From positions 1 to 64,000 of the forward strand of contig DIUU01000002.1 in assembly GCA_002423145.1 (NCBI GenBank): 64,000 bases of DNA, read 5' to 3'. The stretch is from Acholeplasmataceae bacterium UBA6150 (GTDB taxonomy: Bacteria; Bacillota_I; Bacilli_A; Acholeplasmatales; UBA5453). Of this stretch, positions 61,691 through 64,000 are shown piece after piece (the stretch's first letter is position 1; each line of letters opens with the position of its first letter). Below the pieces are notes generated by a model. It saw nothing but the letters and a program-made list of their open reading frames with translations. It was not told where the DNA came from and did not search any database. A program made the position numbers and the translations under genes.

Positions 61691-62438
61691 AAATGAACTT
61701 TTAGGTTATCCACGACTAAAAATCATTCAAGACCCCGAGATGTTTTCATTTTCTATTGACTCCATCCTGTTGGGTGATTTTGTCAAAATTAAAAAAAATA
61801 CCAAGCGTATTATGGACTTATGTACTGGAAACGCGGCTATTCCACTGTATTTATCGGTTAAAACCAAAGCGGAAATCCATGGTGTAGAAATTCAAGAAAA
61901 AGTGTATAATATGGCGCTTAAGGGGGTTCAATTGAACCAACTAGAGAGCCAAATCCATTTACATCATCGCGATTTAAAGGGGATAGCTAAAGACGTCGGG
62001 AAGTTATCTTTTGATATCGTGACTGCGAACCCACCCTTTTTCAAAGTACCCAATGAACCCCATTTGAATAAAAATGAGTATTTAACCATCGCACGACATG
62101 AAGTCATGCTCACACTTGAGGAACTCATCGTTGAAGCACACGCACTATTGAATAATGGTGGCTCATTTTATTTGGTTCACAGGCCTGACCGATTAACCGA
62201 TATTTTAAGTTTGCTGCGAAAGCATGATCTAGAACCTAAACGCATGCGTTTGGTTCAACCTAGACGAAACAACCAACCCAATCACGTACTGATTGAAGCG
62301 GTTAAAAACAGATTACAAGGTGGTTTAATTGTCGAGACCCCTTTAGTGGTTTACCACAAAGGTGACTGGACAAAAGCCATACTAAACATATATAACATTG
62401 GGAGGGATTCATATGTTACTCAGTCTATTAAATCGTAA
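61680..62438 (+). CDS. tRNA1(Val) adenine-N6-methyltransferase-like (YabB)
   Basis: 252 residues. SAM-binding DLCTGNAAIPLYLS and the N6-adenine motif NPPF (in TANPPFFKV) identify the TrmN6/YabB group. Overlaps ricT by 11 bases and the next gene by 26. Bacillus has yabA before it; that gene is absent here. Confidence 0.9.
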   Translation: MQIENELLGYPRLKIIQDPEMFSFSIDSILLGDFVKIKKNTKRIMDLCTGNAAIPLYLSVKTKAEIHGVEIQEKVYNMALKGVQLNQLESQIHLHHRDLKGIAKDVGKLSFDIVTANPPFFKVPNEPHLNKNEYLTIARHEVMLTLEELIVEAHALLNNGGSFYLVHRPDRLTDILSLLRKHDLEPKRMRLVQPRRNNQPNHVLIEAVKNRLQGGLIVETPLVVYHKGDWTKAILNIYNIGRDSYVTQSIKS

Positions 62439-62823
62439 AGAAAAATTGAAATTCCTAGATTTAGCCATTCACATGGTTTCCGTTGATGGGGCACCTAATG
62501 TGTACGAAAAACGGATTTTAAACATGATGTTGGCCGAAGTTGGAGACGACATTTATAAGGAATATACATTTACACTCGCAAGTGACAAAGAAGCCACAGT
62601 AGCGTTTTTTGTTACACAACCTAAAGCGACTCGTCATATTGTGTTATTGAATTTGTTAAAACTATCGATGTTCGATGACCTATACAATACCTCAGAACAC
62701 TTTTTCATCGATAACGTGAGAAGACAATTTAAAGTTGGGGTAGCGAAACGCAAAGAATTGATGCGTGTAATCTACGCAGAACGAGATTGGCACGAACAAG
62801 CCAAACGCGTTTGTATCGAGTAA
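62413..62823 (+). CDS. small TerB-like protein
   Basis: 136 residues, mostly helical. LDLAIHMVSVDGAPNVYEKRIL resembles the acidic helix-turn of TerB-type domains (MxxADGxxxxxE), a weak likeness. ATG 62413 follows GGGAGGG; a TTG at 62398 would also be in frame. Function unknown. It replaces the yazA position of the Bacillus cluster. Confidence 0.6.
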   Translation: MLLSLLNRKEKLKFLDLAIHMVSVDGAPNVYEKRILNMMLAEVGDDIYKEYTFTLASDKEATVAFFVTQPKATRHIVLLNLLKLSMFDDLYNTSEHFFIDNVRRQFKVGVAKRKELMRVIYAERDWHEQAKRVCIE

Positions 62824-62824
62824 C

Positions 62825-63685
62825 ATGACACGCCAAAGTTTTGTTGAAAACAAGCCTACACTATACCTCATATCTACCCCCATTGGCAATTTAAAAGACA
62901 TCACACTCAGAGCACTTGAAACGTTAAAAACGGTTCAAGTGATTTTTGCTGAAGACACCCGCAATACATTAAAATTGTTATCTCATTATGACATTTCAAA
63001 ACCAGTAAAAAGCTATCATGAACACAATAAGAAAAGTGCAGCCATCGAAGTTTTCAAACACTTAGAAAATGGCGAATCTGTGGGATTAGTCACCGATGCA
63101 GGTACCCCTGCCATCAGTGATCCTGGCTTCGATTTGGTACTTTTGGTTAAGGATCATTTTCCGGTGGTTCCGATTCCGGGTGCGAGTGCGGTTTTAGCCG
63201 CTTTGGTCGCTTCAGGATTGGTGCCTCAACCATTCACATTTTTTGGATTTTTAGACCGTACAACTTCAAAACGTGGACTAGAACTTAAAAAGCTATCGGG
63301 TCTATCACATACCCTGGTTTTTTATGAAAGAGGCGATCGGGTCAAGACAACTTTAGCGGATATGCTGACTGTCTTAGGTAACCGTACTTGTGTGCTAGCT
63401 AAAGAACTCACCAAACAATTTGAGACATTCTATGAAGGCGACATCGAATCTTTATTAAAATCAGACATTCATGAAAAAGGGGAATTTGTAATCTTGGTAT
63501 CTGGTAAAATAGAGTCAGCAAACTCAACCGGCGATATTTTAACCGATGTTAAGGAATACGTGTTGCTGGGATATACTGAAAAAGAAGCCATTAAAAAAGT
63601 AGCGAATGAGCTTGGTGTTCATAAGAATGAGGTCTATCAAAAAGTTGTTGAAGCTGGTGGACTTAAGGATGATTCAGACAAATAA
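62825..63685 (+). CDS. rsmI: 16S rRNA 2'-O-methyltransferase RsmI
   Basis: 286 residues. It methylates C1402 of 16S rRNA. Clear blocks are LYLISTPIGNLKDITLRALE, EDTRNTLKLL, VTDAGTPAISDPG and PIPGASAVLAAL. It starts 1 base after the previous stop and has no clear Shine-Dalgarno, so it is coupled. In Bacillus it is followed by abrB and metS; here a T-box leader follows. Confidence 0.97.
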   Translation: MTRQSFVENKPTLYLISTPIGNLKDITLRALETLKTVQVIFAEDTRNTLKLLSHYDISKPVKSYHEHNKKSAAIEVFKHLENGESVGLVTDAGTPAISDPGFDLVLLVKDHFPVVPIPGASAVLAALVASGLVPQPFTFFGFLDRTTSKRGLELKKLSGLSHTLVFYERGDRVKTTLADMLTVLGNRTCVLAKELTKQFETFYEGDIESLLKSDIHEKGEFVILVSGKIESANSTGDILTDVKEYVLLGYTEKEAIKKVANELGVHKNEVYQKVVEAGGLKDDSDK

Positions 63686-63737
63686 AACCAAAGATTTTAT
63701 AGCGATACTCACCGATTAAAATACATGCATAAATGAG

Positions 63738-63766
63738 TTGTTTTTATGTACCGTATTATATATAAT
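63738..63766 (+). promoter_or_regulatory. promoter of the T-box transcript
   Basis: TTGTTT (63738-63743), 17 bases, perfect TATAAT (63761-63766). Confidence 0.8.
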
Positions 63767-63780
63767 AAGGATACAGGCAT

Positions 63781-63993
63781 GGAAGAAGAGAGTACGATTG
63801 TGATTTTAAGCGAGAGAGTTTGTGGAAGGTGAAAACAAACAGGGCACAATCCGAAGATGACTTCAGAGCTGTTTGGCCGATAGGTAGGCCATACCGTGAG
63901 CACGCGTTAAGTGTTAGAGGGCTATGGGCAACCATAGAACTAAGGTGGTACCGCGATCTTTTCGTCCTTAGCGTTTTTAAGGACGATTTTTTT
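63781..63993 (+). promoter_or_regulatory. T-box riboswitch, Met (ATG) specifier
   Basis: This leader, within the gene-free 315 bases after rsmI, has the conserved T-box sequence AAGGTGGTACCGCG (63942-63955), a stem I with the AGTA and GAA loop-E halves (63791-63794; 63853-63855), a stem III hairpin CTATGG-GCAA-CCATAG, and a terminator CGTCCTTA/TAAGGACG with T-run (63963-63993). TAAGG can pair with CCTTA to form the antiterminator. The specifier loop reads GAAG-ATG-A, ATG at 63857-63859. The bulge TGGT (63946-63949) pairs with ACCA, so the tRNA must have discriminator A: true of tRNA-Met here, not of tRNA-Asp (GCCA), which excludes the alternative GAT reading. The regulated gene, probably methionyl-tRNA synthetase, is past the window edge. 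Confidence 0.92.
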
Positions 63994-64000
63994 ACGAAAA

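Noticed and set aside
63853..63858. Reading the T-box specifier as GAT (Asp) or GAA (Glu)
   Set aside because: The TGGT bulge requires a discriminator A; tRNA-Asp here has G. The position relative to the loop-E GAA also favours ATG.

Overview
The window looks like a chromosome segment of a low-GC, wall-less Firmicutes relative, most likely an Acholeplasma-type mollicute. The ribosomal, tRNA and housekeeping genes have Bacillus-like order and sequence. TGA is used as a real stop codon and TGG as Trp, which excludes the UGA=Trp mollicutes. No cell-wall gene is seen. The species assignment is inference.

Layout. (1) 1-998: a tRNA cluster with the 3' end of one tRNA and nine complete tRNAs (Lys, Leu, Ala, Met, Ile2, Ser, fMet, Asp, Phe), ended by a terminator. 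(2) 1.1-5.1 kb: a DegV/FakB fatty-acid-binding protein with a FabT-like MarR regulator behind a good FabT box, then a ROK glucokinase overlapping a PTS enzyme I-like protein. (3) 5.1-19.5 kb: the complete S10-spc-alpha ribosomal superoperon, rpsJ to rplQ, including secY, adk, map, infA and rpoA. rpmD and rpmJ are too short for routine ORF calling and were read directly. (4) 19.6-21.8 kb: an M3 oligopeptidase and a second MarR regulator.

(5) 21.8-54.7 kb: an island of about 22 genes devoted to an amino-sugar glycan. On the minus strand are nagB, nagA and a ROK kinase. On the plus strand are a HutC-type GntR regulator, a membrane-anchored phosphodiester glycosidase (NAGPA family), a cytosolic GH20-type hexosaminidase, two large solute-binding proteins with two permease pairs, a beta-propeller, YIP1, DUF624 and DUF5696-like membrane module, an SGNH hydrolase, two alpha/beta hydrolases, a DUF4127 protein, an FAD oxidoreductase, nanE, and three paralogs of a protein family I do not recognise (one a lipoprotein, two apparently cytosolic). 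Six copies of a TTGTATAGWCAAG-type motif sit on or beside the promoters of this island and look like the GntR operator. The likely flow is: extracellular capture and uncapping, import, intracellular deacylation and hydrolysis, then ManNAc-6-P to GlcNAc-6-P (NanE), GlcN-6-P (NagA) and fructose-6-P (NagB). There is no sialate lyase and no ABC ATPase in the window.

(6) 54.7-55.9 kb: trxB-like and trxA on the minus strand; the reductase lacks a recognisable NADPH-binding motif. (7) 56-64 kb: ecfA1-ecfA2-ecfT-truA-tmk-holB-ricT-yabB-like-TerB-like-rsmI, then a T-box leader with a Met (ATG) specifier whose aminoacyl-tRNA synthetase gene lies beyond the window. In Bacillus the ecf genes directly follow rplQ; here the glycan island and its neighbours separate them by about 36 kb.
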